In this document: in pieces, positions 35,391-43,762 of the stretch
How the letters are laid out: each line of letters starts with the position of its first letter
Numbering within the stretch: position 1 is the stretch's first letter
Assembly (NCBI GenBank): GCA_964517605.1
Contig: CAZFCE010000009.1
Location: 119,267-183,266 of the forward strand
Length of the DNA stretch: 64,000 nt
From: J095 sp964517605
GTDB taxonomy: Bacteria > Chloroflexota > Anaerolineae > 4572-78 > J111
Direction: 5' to 3'
Notes under the pieces: model-generated
Databases searched by the model: none
Told to the model about the DNA's origin: nothing
What the model saw: only the letters and a program-made list of their open reading frames with translations
Made by a program: the position numbers and the translations under genes

Positions 35391-36611
35391 ATGCGAACAC
35401 CACTTGTTTTACTTTTATTGGGCCTGGCCATTGCGCTATCGGCCTGTTTCAGCGGGCCGCTGCTCACCAATGTAAGCGTTAATCCGGCCACCATCAGCCC
35501 CAACGCCGATGGCATTGACGACGTAACCCGCATCAGTTACTCCCTGAACGGCTCGGCGGACTTATCCATTTATTTGATTGACGCCGCCGGCAACCGCCAT
35601 TACTTCCGCGAAAACCGCCGCCGCTCCACCGGCGATTACGGCGTGGATTTTAGCGGCGTGGTCAACGGGGCCATGCTGCCGGATGGTACCTACACCTGGG
35701 TGGTTGAAGCCACCGCCGACAACGGCCAAACCGCCAACCAATCGGGCACGCTGGTGATTGAAAACGCCGACACCTCCCGGCCCGAATTGCAGGGCTTTAG
35801 CGTGTACCCCAAAGTGTTCACCCCCAATCAGGATGGCATTAACGACCGGGTAACAATAAACTACTACCTTACCAAACAGGCCGAGGTAGCGGTGTACCTG
35901 ATTGCCCCCAACGGCGAAACCCGCTACCCCATTGCCGAAGTTGAGCGCGACATCAAACCCGGCGAACCGGGTTTTCACACCTACGATTACGAAGGCGGCG
36001 TTGATTTGGGCGCCGAACCGCCGCCCAACGGCATTTACACGGTTTACGCCGAAGCGATGGATCGGGTGGGCAACCGCACCGTAGTTACCAACACCCTTAC
36101 CATTGCCGAAGGCGGCGTGCCTCGCGCCGACATAGTTTCGGCCAACGTGGACTTTTACAACCCGGCCACCTGCGACACGGTGGTGCCGTTAAAGCAAACG
36201 CTGGCGTTTACCCTGACGGTAGAAAACTTTGGCAACGTGCCCATCCGCACCAACGGGCCAACCTCCGGCATGGCCTACCGCAGCGACGAAAACTTTAACA
36301 CCAAGGGCGCGTACCAATCCTCCGGCACGTGGCGGGTGGGCATTGATTACGATGGCAACCCCAGCTACGCCTACCCCTACCGCTGGGCCGTGGGCAACCT
36401 GTCTAATCTGGAAAAGCGCGTCATCAACGGCAACGATGAATACTACCTGATGCCCGGTCAGCGCGCCATTGTTACCGGCAGTATTCAGCTACTTGATGTG
36501 CCGGCCAAGAAAAACGTGGTTGAATTTTGGGCCGGCCTCATCCACGAAGACGTTAGCATTGACACGTTCAACGACCACGTTAGCCCCACGCCAATAACAA
36601 TTGGCTACTAA
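35391..36611 (+). CDS. Lipoprotein with FlgD/Ig-like beta-sandwich repeats
   Basis: The protein has 406 residues and a textbook lipoprotein signal: hydrophobic core then LSAC with Cys19. Two repeats follow: SPNADGIDDVTRISYSL (from ~37), ending GTYTWVVEATADNG, and TPNQDGINDRVTINYYL (from ~143), ending NGIYTVYAEAMDRVGN. The (S/T)PNxDGIxD plus Y-L strand pattern is that of FlgD-type Ig-like domains of surface and sorting proteins. Residues ~250-406 form a third, unrecognised beta-rich domain. It has its own promoter and is followed 6 bp later by a GT2 gene, so it may be exported together with, or decorated by, the glycan pathway. The function is not known. Confidence 0.8.
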   Translation: MRTPLVLLLLGLAIALSACFSGPLLTNVSVNPATISPNADGIDDVTRISYSLNGSADLSIYLIDAAGNRHYFRENRRRSTGDYGVDFSGVVNGAMLPDGTYTWVVEATADNGQTANQSGTLVIENADTSRPELQGFSVYPKVFTPNQDGINDRVTINYYLTKQAEVAVYLIAPNGETRYPIAEVERDIKPGEPGFHTYDYEGGVDLGAEPPPNGIYTVYAEAMDRVGNRTVVTNTLTIAEGGVPRADIVSANVDFYNPATCDTVVPLKQTLAFTLTVENFGNVPIRTNGPTSGMAYRSDENFNTKGAYQSSGTWRVGIDYDGNPSYAYPYRWAVGNLSNLEKRVINGNDEYYLMPGQRAIVTGSIQLLDVPAKKNVVEFWAGLIHEDVSIDTFNDHVSPTPITIGY

Positions 36612-36617
36612 AAAGCC

Positions 36618-37604
36618 ATGAACACCCTGGCTGTTATCATTGTTAACTGGAACGTAAAAGAACTGCTGGCCGATTGCCTGCGCAGCGTGCAAGCCGATTT
36701 GGCCGGCGGCAACCTGACCGCGCAAATCTGGGTGGTAGATAACGCCTCCACCGACGGCTCGGTGGAGATGCTGCGGCGCGATTTCCCCGCCATCAACCTG
36801 ATTGCCAGCCGCGAGAATCTGGGCTTTGCCGGCGGCAATAACGCCGCGTTACGGGCCATCGGCTTTGAACAACCCGGCCTGCCGCCGGAAACGTTGCCCG
36901 CCGCCGTGCTGCTGCTCAACCCCGATACCGTGGTTCACCCCGGCGCGCTGGCCGGTTTAATGGATTTTTTGGCGCAAACCCCGGCGGCGGGCATTGCCGG
37001 AGCGCAACTGGCTTTTGGCGATGGCTCGTTTCAGCATGGCGCGTTTGGGTGGCCCGGCCTGTGGCAACTGGCCATCGAACTGCTGCCGTTGCCGGGCCGG
37101 CTGGTGTACCGGCTGACAGAAAGCCGGCTGAACGGGCGCTATCCCCGCGAGTGGTACCGGCGCGGTCAACCGTTTGCCATTGGGCATCCGCTGGGCGCGG
37201 CCATGCTGGTGCGGCGCGAGGCCATTATGCAGGCCGGCCTGCTGGACGAGCAGTACCACATGTACGTGGAAGAAGTGGACTGGAGCAAACGGATTGCGCG
37301 GACCGGCTGGCAAGCCTGCTGCGTGCCAACGGCGCTGATTACCCATTTTGGCGGGCAAAGCACCGGGCAAATCAAAGCCGCCAGTTTTATCAATTTGTGG
37401 CGCAGCCGTTACAAATTTTATCGTAAATTTTACCATCCGCTTAAAATTGAGCTGGCCCGGCAACTGGTGCGGTTTGGCATGCGGCGCAACGCCGCCCGTG
37501 ACCGGCAACTGGCCACCCAGGGGCAACTCACCCCAACCGAACTCAACGAGCGGCTGGCCGCCTACCGGCAAATCAACAACATCTGGCAGGAAAAATCTGT
37601 ATGA
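36618..37604 (+). CDS. GT2 family glycosyltransferase (rhamnosyltransferase-like)
   Basis: The protein has 328 residues and is cytoplasmic. It shows VIIVNWNVKELLADCL near residue 6, VVDNASTDGSVEML near 40, RENLGFAGGNNAALR near 62 and LLLNPDTVVHPGAL near 100, the metal-binding DxD-equivalent region. A HMYVEEVDWSKRIARTGW segment near 215 is the usual acceptor-side ED motif of the WcaE/RfbN-like subgroup. It would add a sugar from a nucleotide donor to a growing lipid-linked glycan. The stop overlaps the next GT2 gene by ATGA. There is no clear ribosome binding site; it lies 6 bp after the lipoprotein stop. Confidence 0.87.
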   Translation: MNTLAVIIVNWNVKELLADCLRSVQADLAGGNLTAQIWVVDNASTDGSVEMLRRDFPAINLIASRENLGFAGGNNAALRAIGFEQPGLPPETLPAAVLLLNPDTVVHPGALAGLMDFLAQTPAAGIAGAQLAFGDGSFQHGAFGWPGLWQLAIELLPLPGRLVYRLTESRLNGRYPREWYRRGQPFAIGHPLGAAMLVRREAIMQAGLLDEQYHMYVEEVDWSKRIARTGWQACCVPTALITHFGGQSTGQIKAASFINLWRSRYKFYRKFYHPLKIELARQLVRFGMRRNAARDRQLATQGQLTPTELNERLAAYRQINNIWQEKSV

Positions 37605-38365
37605 CCAAAATTGTGGCCGCTATTCTCACCAAAAACGAAGTAAAACACGTGAGCGATTGCATCAAAAGTGTGCAATGGGCCGATGCCGTTATTCTGGAAG
37701 ATTCGTTCAGCACCGATGGCACCGTTGAGGCGGCCCGGCAACTGGGCGCGGTTATCTTTCAAAACAAGTTTGTGAATTTTGCGGTGGCCCGCAACACGGC
37801 GCTGGACAACGCCCGGTCGCTGGAAGCCGAGTGGCTATTTTTTATAGATGCCGACGAGCGCGTTACGCCGGAACTGGCCGCGGAAATAAGGCGGGTGATT
37901 GCCGCCGATGAAAAACCGGGCTGGTGGGTGCCGCGTTACAACGTAATGTGGGGCCACACCATGCGCGGCGGCGGCTGGTACCCGGACCATCAGTTGCGAT
38001 TGATGAAAATCAGCGCCGCCCGCTACAACCCCGAACGCGAAGTTCACGAGATTGTGATGCTGGATGGCGAAGCCGGTTACTTGCAGGAGCATCTCATCCA
38101 TTTTAATTACGATAGCCTGGAGCAGTTTAAATACAAACAGGATCGTTACATTGATTTTGAGGCCAAAATCCTCAAAGACAAGGGCATTCGGGCCAAACCG
38201 TGGACTTACCTGACTATGCCGTTGCGCGAGTTTAACCGGCGGTATATCTCGCTGGGGGGCTACAAAGACGGCTGGGTGGGGTTGCAAGTGTGCAGTTTGA
38301 TGAGTTGGTATATGTTTGTAACGTACCTGCGGCTGCGCAGGTTGTATCAGGCTCAAGCCGATTAG
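37601..38365 (+). CDS. GT2 family glycosyltransferase (WaaE/KdtX-like)
   Basis: The protein has 254 residues with a good AGGAAA ribosome binding site. Motifs include AAILTKNEVKHVSDCIKSV, ILEDSFSTDGTVE near 30, ARNTALDNA near 63, WLFFIDADERVTPEL near 76 and GGWYPDHQLRLMK near 125. This layout matches the WaaE/KdtX-like beta-1,4-glucosyltransferase subgroup, which acts on lipid-linked core sugars. The C-terminal ~60 residues (PLREFNRRYISLGGYKDGWVG) are the amphipathic segment typical of that subgroup. It ends the plus-strand run and is followed by a strong terminator. Confidence 0.86.
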   Translation: MTKIVAAILTKNEVKHVSDCIKSVQWADAVILEDSFSTDGTVEAARQLGAVIFQNKFVNFAVARNTALDNARSLEAEWLFFIDADERVTPELAAEIRRVIAADEKPGWWVPRYNVMWGHTMRGGGWYPDHQLRLMKISAARYNPEREVHEIVMLDGEAGYLQEHLIHFNYDSLEQFKYKQDRYIDFEAKILKDKGIRAKPWTYLTMPLREFNRRYISLGGYKDGWVGLQVCSLMSWYMFVTYLRLRRLYQAQAD

Positions 38366-38398
38366 CCGGCCCGCCCAACCCAATTTACGACGCAAAAG

Positions 38399-38437
38399 AA
38401 AACGGGGTGGAGACGACGATCGTCTCCACCCCGTTTT
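38399..38437. terminator. Bidirectional Rho-independent terminator
   Basis: A perfect 18-bp stem (38399-38416 and 38420-38437) with a CGA loop, A-rich on the left and T-rich on the right. It lies between convergent transcripts (the GT2 gene and hpf) and can stop both. Confidence 0.93.
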
Positions 38438-38459
38438 TTAGGTTACGTTAGCAATAAAA

Positions 38460-39044
38460 TCAGGCCAGTTCGGGGTCAAGCAACCCGTAGTTGTTATCAG
38501 CCCGGCGATAAAGCACATTCACGCGATTAACGCCCGTGTTGAAAAACACAAAGAAGTTGTGGCCCAGCAATTCCATCTGCTCAATGGCATCTTCGGGGGT
38601 CATTGAATTCATCAGGAACTTTTTAACGCGCACAATTTCACGGCTCTGCTCTTCGGCAATAGCGGCCATGGTTTCGGCATCGAGTTCCGGCAGCACATCT
38701 TCCTGCTGAGCTAACTGCTGGGCTTTGTTGGTTTGGCCCTGCCACTGATCAAGCCGTTTGCCTTTATAGCGCACAATCTGGCGATGGATTTTATCAACCA
38801 CGGCATCAATTGAGGCGTAAATGGCCTCGGAGCGGTCTTCGGCCCGCAAAATAGCGCTGTTAATGCGCAAAGTAAGCTGCACCACGTTTCGGTCTCTGGC
38901 GCTTTTGGTTTTTTCCTGGGTTATTTCAACCCTGGCTTCGCTAATGTCCGGAAGGTAACGATCTAGTTTGCCAATTTTCTTTTCAACGTAATCCTTGATG
39001 CGATCTGAAATGACAAAATTTTTACCTTTTAGAACGAGTTGCAT
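38460..39044 (-). CDS. hpf: Ribosome hibernation promoting factor, long form
   Basis: The ATG at 39044 (MQLVLKGKNF) is preceded by AAAGGA about eight bases away; upstream in-frame sequence belongs to comF in another frame. The product has 194 residues. The N-terminal domain (1-100) has SDRIKDYVEKKIGKLDRYLP and the YASIDAVVDKIHRQIVRYKGK helix of HPF/YfiA proteins. The C-terminal domain (about 135-194, REIVRVKKFLMNSMTPEDAIEQM then LLGHNFFVFFN) is the dimerisation domain of long HPF, which pairs 70S ribosomes into inactive 100S dimers in stationary phase. It follows comF by 32 bp. Confidence 0.95.
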   Translation of the reverse strand: MQLVLKGKNFVISDRIKDYVEKKIGKLDRYLPDISEARVEITQEKTKSARDRNVVQLTLRINSAILRAEDRSEAIYASIDAVVDKIHRQIVRYKGKRLDQWQGQTNKAQQLAQQEDVLPELDAETMAAIAEEQSREIVRVKKFLMNSMTPEDAIEQMELLGHNFFVFFNTGVNRVNVLYRRADNNYGLLDPELA

Positions 39045-39076
39045 GTTTCTTTCCTTTCTGGGACAGTTTTTTTGTC

Positions 39077-39784
39077 TTATTGAGCCTTGGCCAACGTTAG
39101 CCCCCATACCGAGCCGGCTTGTCCCGCTTTGAGGGCTGCGGCACAGGCGTCTAAGGTTGACCCGGTTGTGCATACGTCGTCAATTAACAATACACTCTGG
39201 TTTGCAAGCTGGTTATTAATGCACGAAAACGCGCCGGCTACATTTTGGCGGCGTTCTTGCACACCCAGCGACATTTGCGCCGCCGTTTTTTGGGTGCGTG
39301 CTAATGTTGTAGTATTAACCGGCAAATTTAGCAAATTGCCCAGTTGTTTTGCCAGCAGTTCGCTCTGGTTGTAGCCCCGGTCTTTGTACCGGGAACGATG
39401 CAACGGCACAGGCACCACCACTTGCACACTGAGTTTGTGGCGCTGGTAGGCTTCGGCCAAAATTTTGGCCAAAGCTTGGGCCACCGCCCGGTGGTTGTTG
39501 TATTTCAGGTTATGAATGGCAGAGCGGATGGGGTTATCCTCAAAATAGGCCGCCGACCTGATGCCATCAATATATTGCAGCGTGTGACGCCGGCATTGGG
39601 GGCAGGTTGAGGCGCTGGCGGCGGGTGTGCCGCACCGGTGACAAACGGCTTCGGTAATAAAGCTGATTTTGCTCAGACAATCGGCGCACAAAAAGCTATT
39701 AGGCGCTCCGCAGTGCAGGCATTGGGGAGGAAGCAATAAATCAAGTAAAATTTGACCGGATTGTTGCAACCAGCTTACTGGCAC
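39077..39784 (-). CDS. comF: ComF family phosphoribosyltransferase-like protein
   Basis: The protein has 235 residues from a GTG start. The N-terminus has two Cys pairs (CLHCGAP, CADC) and then CHRCGTP and CPQCRRH, a zinc-ribbon arrangement. The C-terminus has the PRTase signature VLLIDDVCTTGSTLDACAAAL near residue 190. ComFC-type proteins take part in DNA uptake and recombination during natural transformation in Gram-positive and some other bacteria, and the family is also widespread in non-competent species. Position next to hpf is a common arrangement. No other competence genes are in the window. Confidence 0.93.
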   Translation of the reverse strand: MPVSWLQQSGQILLDLLLPPQCLHCGAPNSFLCADCLSKISFITEAVCHRCGTPAASASTCPQCRRHTLQYIDGIRSAAYFEDNPIRSAIHNLKYNNHRAVAQALAKILAEAYQRHKLSVQVVVPVPLHRSRYKDRGYNQSELLAKQLGNLLNLPVNTTTLARTQKTAAQMSLGVQERRQNVAGAFSCINNQLANQSVLLIDDVCTTGSTLDACAAALKAGQAGSVWGLTLAKAQ

Positions 39785-39822
39785 GGGTAATCACACCTTT
39801 GCGATGGTTTTGGTAAAGTTGA

Positions 39823-40167
39823 TCAGCTTTGGAATTGCAGCCGATCACCAACCTGAGTAGACGTTTGCGCAATAACGCCAACCGGCATTTCCAGCACAAA
39901 CGCCGATTGGGTTACAAATGGCCCCAGCCGATAGGGAACCATATTTGGGGTAGTGCGAATAACCGTATAATTTTTATCCAGATACACCACATCAATGGCA
40001 AAGCTCATAAACATGGTGTGAATGCTTTTTTCGCCGGCTAAAATTAGCCCTTCGCCGGTGCGGAGCGCGGTTGTGCCCAACAAACCACGCAACCGCGTCC
40101 AGAAGGTGTTGGCCAAACGGCCCTGGGTCATAAGCACTGTGTTTTGAGTTTGGTTAATAACGCGCAT
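39823..40167 (-). CDS. DUF192 family protein
   Basis: The protein has 114 residues from the ATG at 40167 (MRVINQTQN), whose first base is the last base of the tadC stop (TGATG); a TTG at 40170 is an alternative. The DUF192 core is complete: TRLRGLLGT, LILAGEKSIHTMFMSFAIDVVYLD and FVLEMPVGV. The family is a small beta-barrel of unknown function often found beside export or pilus genes. Here it is cytoplasmic, since no signal peptide is present. The tight junction with tadC suggests it belongs to the Tad transcript. Confidence 0.88.
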   Translation of the reverse strand: MRVINQTQNTVLMTQGRLANTFWTRLRGLLGTTALRTGEGLILAGEKSIHTMFMSFAIDVVYLDKNYTVIRTTPNMVPYRLGPFVTQSAFVLEMPVGVIAQTSTQVGDRLQFQS

Positions 40168-41108
40168 CAACCACCAAGACCGGGCGTTTCCATAATCACC
40201 AACGCCGCCGGCCCCAACAAAATGATAAACAGCGCCGGGAAAATAAGAAACACCATCGGGAACAGCATTTTAATGGGGGCCTTGTTGGCCATTTCTTCGG
40301 CGCGCTGCCGTCGTTTAACCCGCATCTGCTCGGATTGAACCCGCAAAATTTTGGCGATACTCACGCCCAATTGTTCAGCCTGAATAATAGCCGCCACAAA
40401 GGTGGTTATATCCGCCACGCCCATGTTTTTATCCATATTCTTTAGGGCGTCGCGGCGCGGGATGCCTAACCGCATTTCTTGCACTACTTTGGCAAAGCCT
40501 TTGGAAAGTTCGTTATCCCACTTTTCGCCTACTTTTTGAATGGCCCCGTCAAACCCCATCCCGGCCTCAACGGTGATTGTTAACAAATCCAGGGCGTCGG
40601 GCAGAGTTTTGATAATTTCGGTTTGGCGGCTGCTGATTTTAGACCGAAGCCACAGCAGCGGAGCTAAATAGCCCACCAAAGCCCCCAAAGCGGCGGCAGC
40701 CAGCCCAATGGCAAAGCCTTGCGAAATGGTAGCAACTAAAAGAAAAAGCACCCCCAGCAACAACGCCACAAAAACGCGCAACCCCATAAATTCGTTGGCT
40801 CCCCAGTTATAGGGTTTGCCGGCCATTTCGAGTTGCTGCTCGGCAGCGGCCCGCGATTTTGAGGGCGACATGCGGGCCACAAATTTTGAAAGGTTAACCA
40901 ACATTGGCCGCACTACCCGCTGGCTGAACGGCTGCGATAGCTCAATTTCTTCCAGCGAAAGCGCCGCACCGGAGCGGCTGGCATATTCTTCCAGCCGGCT
41001 TTGGATGTCGGTGGTACCGCTGGACATATTCATGCCGTATCTAATCAGCAGAATCATCCCGATAATGCCGCCAACTACCACTATTGCGCCAACAATCATC
41101 CAAACCAT
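40167..41108 (-). CDS. tadC: Tad inner-membrane platform protein TadC (T2SSF domain)
   Basis: The protein has 313 residues with an N-terminal membrane helix, a cytoplasmic region and a T2SSF domain at ~150-280. That domain contains TLPDALDLLTITVEAGMGFDGAIQKV and VQSEQMRVKRRQRAEEMANK, followed by two C-terminal helices. TadB and TadC together form the membrane platform driven by the TadA ATPase. A good ribosome binding site (AGAGGTT) precedes the ATG. It follows tadB by 15 bp and runs into the DUF192 gene. Confidence 0.93.
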   Translation of the reverse strand: MVWMIVGAIVVVGGIIGMILLIRYGMNMSSGTTDIQSRLEEYASRSGAALSLEEIELSQPFSQRVVRPMLVNLSKFVARMSPSKSRAAAEQQLEMAGKPYNWGANEFMGLRVFVALLLGVLFLLVATISQGFAIGLAAAALGALVGYLAPLLWLRSKISSRQTEIIKTLPDALDLLTITVEAGMGFDGAIQKVGEKWDNELSKGFAKVVQEMRLGIPRRDALKNMDKNMGVADITTFVAAIIQAEQLGVSIAKILRVQSEQMRVKRRQRAEEMANKAPIKMLFPMVFLIFPALFIILLGPAALVIMETPGLGG

Positions 41109-41123
41109 GATACAACCTCTGTT

Positions 41124-42137
41124 TTATACATCAATATCAATAATCTTTTGAATGGCAAAGAACCCGGTCACAATCCCAAATATACCAATGCCCATCAAAA
41201 TCCAGCCGCAGGGTTGCGAACAAAGCTTATCGGGGCCAAGACCACGCGCGGTGCAACTAAAAACCATCCGGCCAATGTATTCCTGGTTCATTGCGTACAA
41301 AAGCAGCCCCAAAACAATGGGCAAACCCGAAATTACGTAGCCGGAAAGCTGCCCCTGAGCCGTGAGTACCGCAATTTCACCTTTAATCCGAATGCGCTCG
41401 CGGATAACAAAACCGATAATTTCCAGAATTTCGGCCAGGTTACCGCCAACCTCCTGCTGCACGTTGATGGCAGTTACCATCAAATCAAGGTCATCGCTGG
41501 GCACGCGGCGCAACAGGTTGTTAAAAGCGCGCTCGTTTTCAATGCCCAACCCAACCTCGCGCACCACCCGCCTGAACTCAATCGAGATGGGCGGCGGCAT
41601 TTCGCGGCCAACCGCATCCATTGCCTGCAACAACGAGTAACCGGCCCGCAACCCGTTGGCCATCAGGGTGATACCATCACCAAGCTGGCCGTTAAATTTT
41701 TTCAGGCGGCCATTCTGGCGGAATTTTACAAACATGCGGGGTAAAAAGAAGCCGCCAATAAAGCCGCCCAGCGGTAAAATTATCCCACCATAAACCAGCC
41801 AGGCTATCGCGGCTACGGAAATCATCGAGATTACAATTAACGCCCAATACTCGCCAACGGTGATTTTCAAATCGGCGCGGGCCAACTCGGTGGCAATGTT
41901 ACGCCCCAGGCCGCGCTCCTCAATGACCTGTTCCAGTTTTTGGGTGAGAATGGAATCCTGTTTGCCTTTTTCAGCGGCATCTTCGCCGGCGGCTTCATCA
42001 GCTAAAGCGCCCGCGCCACCAACAAATTGCCCCAACCGCTCCTGGGTGGCTGTATCGCCCCGGCGGGAATAAATCGCTGCGGCAGCCAGCGTTCCCACCG
42101 TGAGCATAAACAAAATTACCACAATTGCTATTGCCAT
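41124..42137 (-). CDS. tadB: Tad inner-membrane platform protein TadB (T2SSF domain)
   Basis: The ATG at 42137 is preferred because GGAGG lies six bases upstream; a TTG at 42143 is possible. The product has about 337 residues. The T2SSF domain reads LGDGITLMANGLRAGYSLLQAMDAV, then LLRRVPSDDLDLMVTAINVQQEVGGNLAEIL. Membrane helices are at the N-terminus, near 100-140 and at the C-terminus. One oddity is a Cys-containing loop near the end (GPDKLCSQPCG) that is not typical of TadB. It is the platform partner of TadC. Confidence 0.93.
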   Translation of the reverse strand: MAIAIVVILFMLTVGTLAAAAIYSRRGDTATQERLGQFVGGAGALADEAAGEDAAEKGKQDSILTQKLEQVIEERGLGRNIATELARADLKITVGEYWALIVISMISVAAIAWLVYGGIILPLGGFIGGFFLPRMFVKFRQNGRLKKFNGQLGDGITLMANGLRAGYSLLQAMDAVGREMPPPISIEFRRVVREVGLGIENERAFNNLLRRVPSDDLDLMVTAINVQQEVGGNLAEILEIIGFVIRERIRIKGEIAVLTAQGQLSGYVISGLPIVLGLLLYAMNQEYIGRMVFSCTARGLGPDKLCSQPCGWILMGIGIFGIVTGFFAIQKIIDIDV

Positions 42138-42179
42138 AACCAACCTCCAGTTTGCGGGCAGCCCAACCGCGCCATCCGG

Positions 42180-43574
42180 CTAAAACCGCATAGACGCGCC
42201 AAACACGTTGGGGGGTAAACTAATCCCGGCAGCCTCGATCCTTTCGTAAAATTTGGGGCGGATGCCGGTGGGTTTGAGCCGGCCAATAATTTTGCCGTTT
42301 TCTATCCCCTGTTGTTCAAAAGCAAAAATGTCCGACATCACAATCACTTCGCCTTCCATCCCCTGGACTTCGGTGATGTTGATGATTTTGCGGCTACCAT
42401 CGCGCAAGCGGGATTGCTGGATAATCACGTCAACCGCCGAGGCGATTTGCTCCCGAATAGCGCGAACCGGCAAATCCATCCCGGCCATCAAGCACATGGT
42501 TTCCAACCGCGATAACATATCGCGCGGGGTGTTGGCGTGGGCGGTGGTCAAACTGCCATCGTGACCGGTGTTCATGGCCTGCAACATGTCCAGGGTTTCG
42601 CCGCCGCGACACTCCCCCACCACAACCCGGTCGGGGCGCATCCGCAGCGTGTTGATTACCAAATCGCGGATGGTTACTTCGCCTTTGCCTTCAATGTTGG
42701 CCGGGCGAGACTCCAGCGTAACCACGTGTTCCTGCCGCAGTTGCAACTCGGCGGCGTTTTCTACGGTGATGATGCGCTCATCGTTGGGGATAAATGACGA
42801 TAATACGTTGAGCAGGGTGGTTTTACCGGAGCCGGTACCGCCGGAAACCACAATATTAAGGCGGGCAATAACGCAGGCCCGCAAAAATTCGGCGGTTTCG
42901 TTGGTCATTGAGCCAAAACGCACCAGGTCGTCAATGGTAAGCGGGTCTTTTTCAAACTTGCGGATGGTCAGGACGGGGCCGTTGAGGGCCAACGGGGGAA
43001 TGATGGCGTTCACGCGGGAGCCATCGGGCAAACGGGCGTCTACATACGGCGAGCTTTCATCAACCCGCCGGCCCAACGGCGACACAATCCGGTCAATCAC
43101 CCGCATCACGTGTTCGTTGTTTTCAAAGGTGATGTTGGTCAGGGTGAGCTTACCTTTGCGTTCAACAAACACCTTTTCCGGGCCGTTGACCATAATTTCG
43201 CTTACGCTCTCATCCGAGAGCAGCACTTCCAAAGGGCCAAAACCCAAAATCTCGGCCACAATCCCTTCAAACAGCCGTTCCCGTTCCGAGCGGCTGAGGA
43301 TGATGTTTTCCTGGGTCAGGATTTGGTCGTACATATCCTGAATGGTGCGCCGCACTTCGTCGGTGCGCGACACATCCATCGCCGGGTCCAGTTCGGCCAC
43401 AAGTTTATCCTGAATGCGCTCTTTTAACTCTTTAAACGCATCCCGTTGCGTGGTTGACGGCGCTCGATGAATTTTTTTATCTGGGATTTTGGGTTTTGTG
43501 GGGCCGGTTGGCGTAGCCGCACGGGCCGCGCCGGTGGTAGTTTGTCCATCTTTGATGCGCTTTAACAACGACAT
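42180..43574 (-). CDS. tadA: Tad secretion ATPase TadA/CpaF
   Basis: The ATG at 43574 (MSLLKRIKDG) is used. The product has about 464 residues, the usual CpaF length. It has the N-terminal domain with GFGPLEVLLSDESVSEIMVNG near 112, Walker A GGTGSGKTT at 245-253, the Asp box, and Walker B with the His-box region (RPDRVVVGECRGGE near 320, then GHDGSLTTAHANTP). It is a hexameric secretion ATPase that drives subunit insertion through TadB/TadC. The first ~45 residues are Pro/Thr/Lys-rich and probably flexible. Confidence 0.96.
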   Translation of the reverse strand: MSLLKRIKDGQTTTGAARAATPTGPTKPKIPDKKIHRAPSTTQRDAFKELKERIQDKLVAELDPAMDVSRTDEVRRTIQDMYDQILTQENIILSRSERERLFEGIVAEILGFGPLEVLLSDESVSEIMVNGPEKVFVERKGKLTLTNITFENNEHVMRVIDRIVSPLGRRVDESSPYVDARLPDGSRVNAIIPPLALNGPVLTIRKFEKDPLTIDDLVRFGSMTNETAEFLRACVIARLNIVVSGGTGSGKTTLLNVLSSFIPNDERIITVENAAELQLRQEHVVTLESRPANIEGKGEVTIRDLVINTLRMRPDRVVVGECRGGETLDMLQAMNTGHDGSLTTAHANTPRDMLSRLETMCLMAGMDLPVRAIREQIASAVDVIIQQSRLRDGSRKIINITEVQGMEGEVIVMSDIFAFEQQGIENGKIIGRLKPTGIRPKFYERIEAAGISLPPNVFGASMRF

Positions 43575-43762
43575 ACACTTGACTCCCTGGATAAAATTTT
43601 CGCCAATCGTTGGGGGGAACACCGGTGTTGGCTACTTTGGGATGAATTTGGAGCGGCCCGTGTTTGTAACGCCTGGATGGAAAATTAAATAAACGGGGCA
43701 AATAGCCCTGCCAGGAGCTTTCCCCCCACTCACTATCATCAAATTTTTGCCGGAAGCGCGGT

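Noticed and set aside
39077..39784. Evidence for a natural-competence system
   Set aside because: Only comF is present. The family is widespread in non-competent bacteria, and no com pilus or uptake genes are nearby.
42568..43341. Plus-strand frame of 257 codons
   Set aside because: It is antisense to tadA, whose own motifs are unmistakable.
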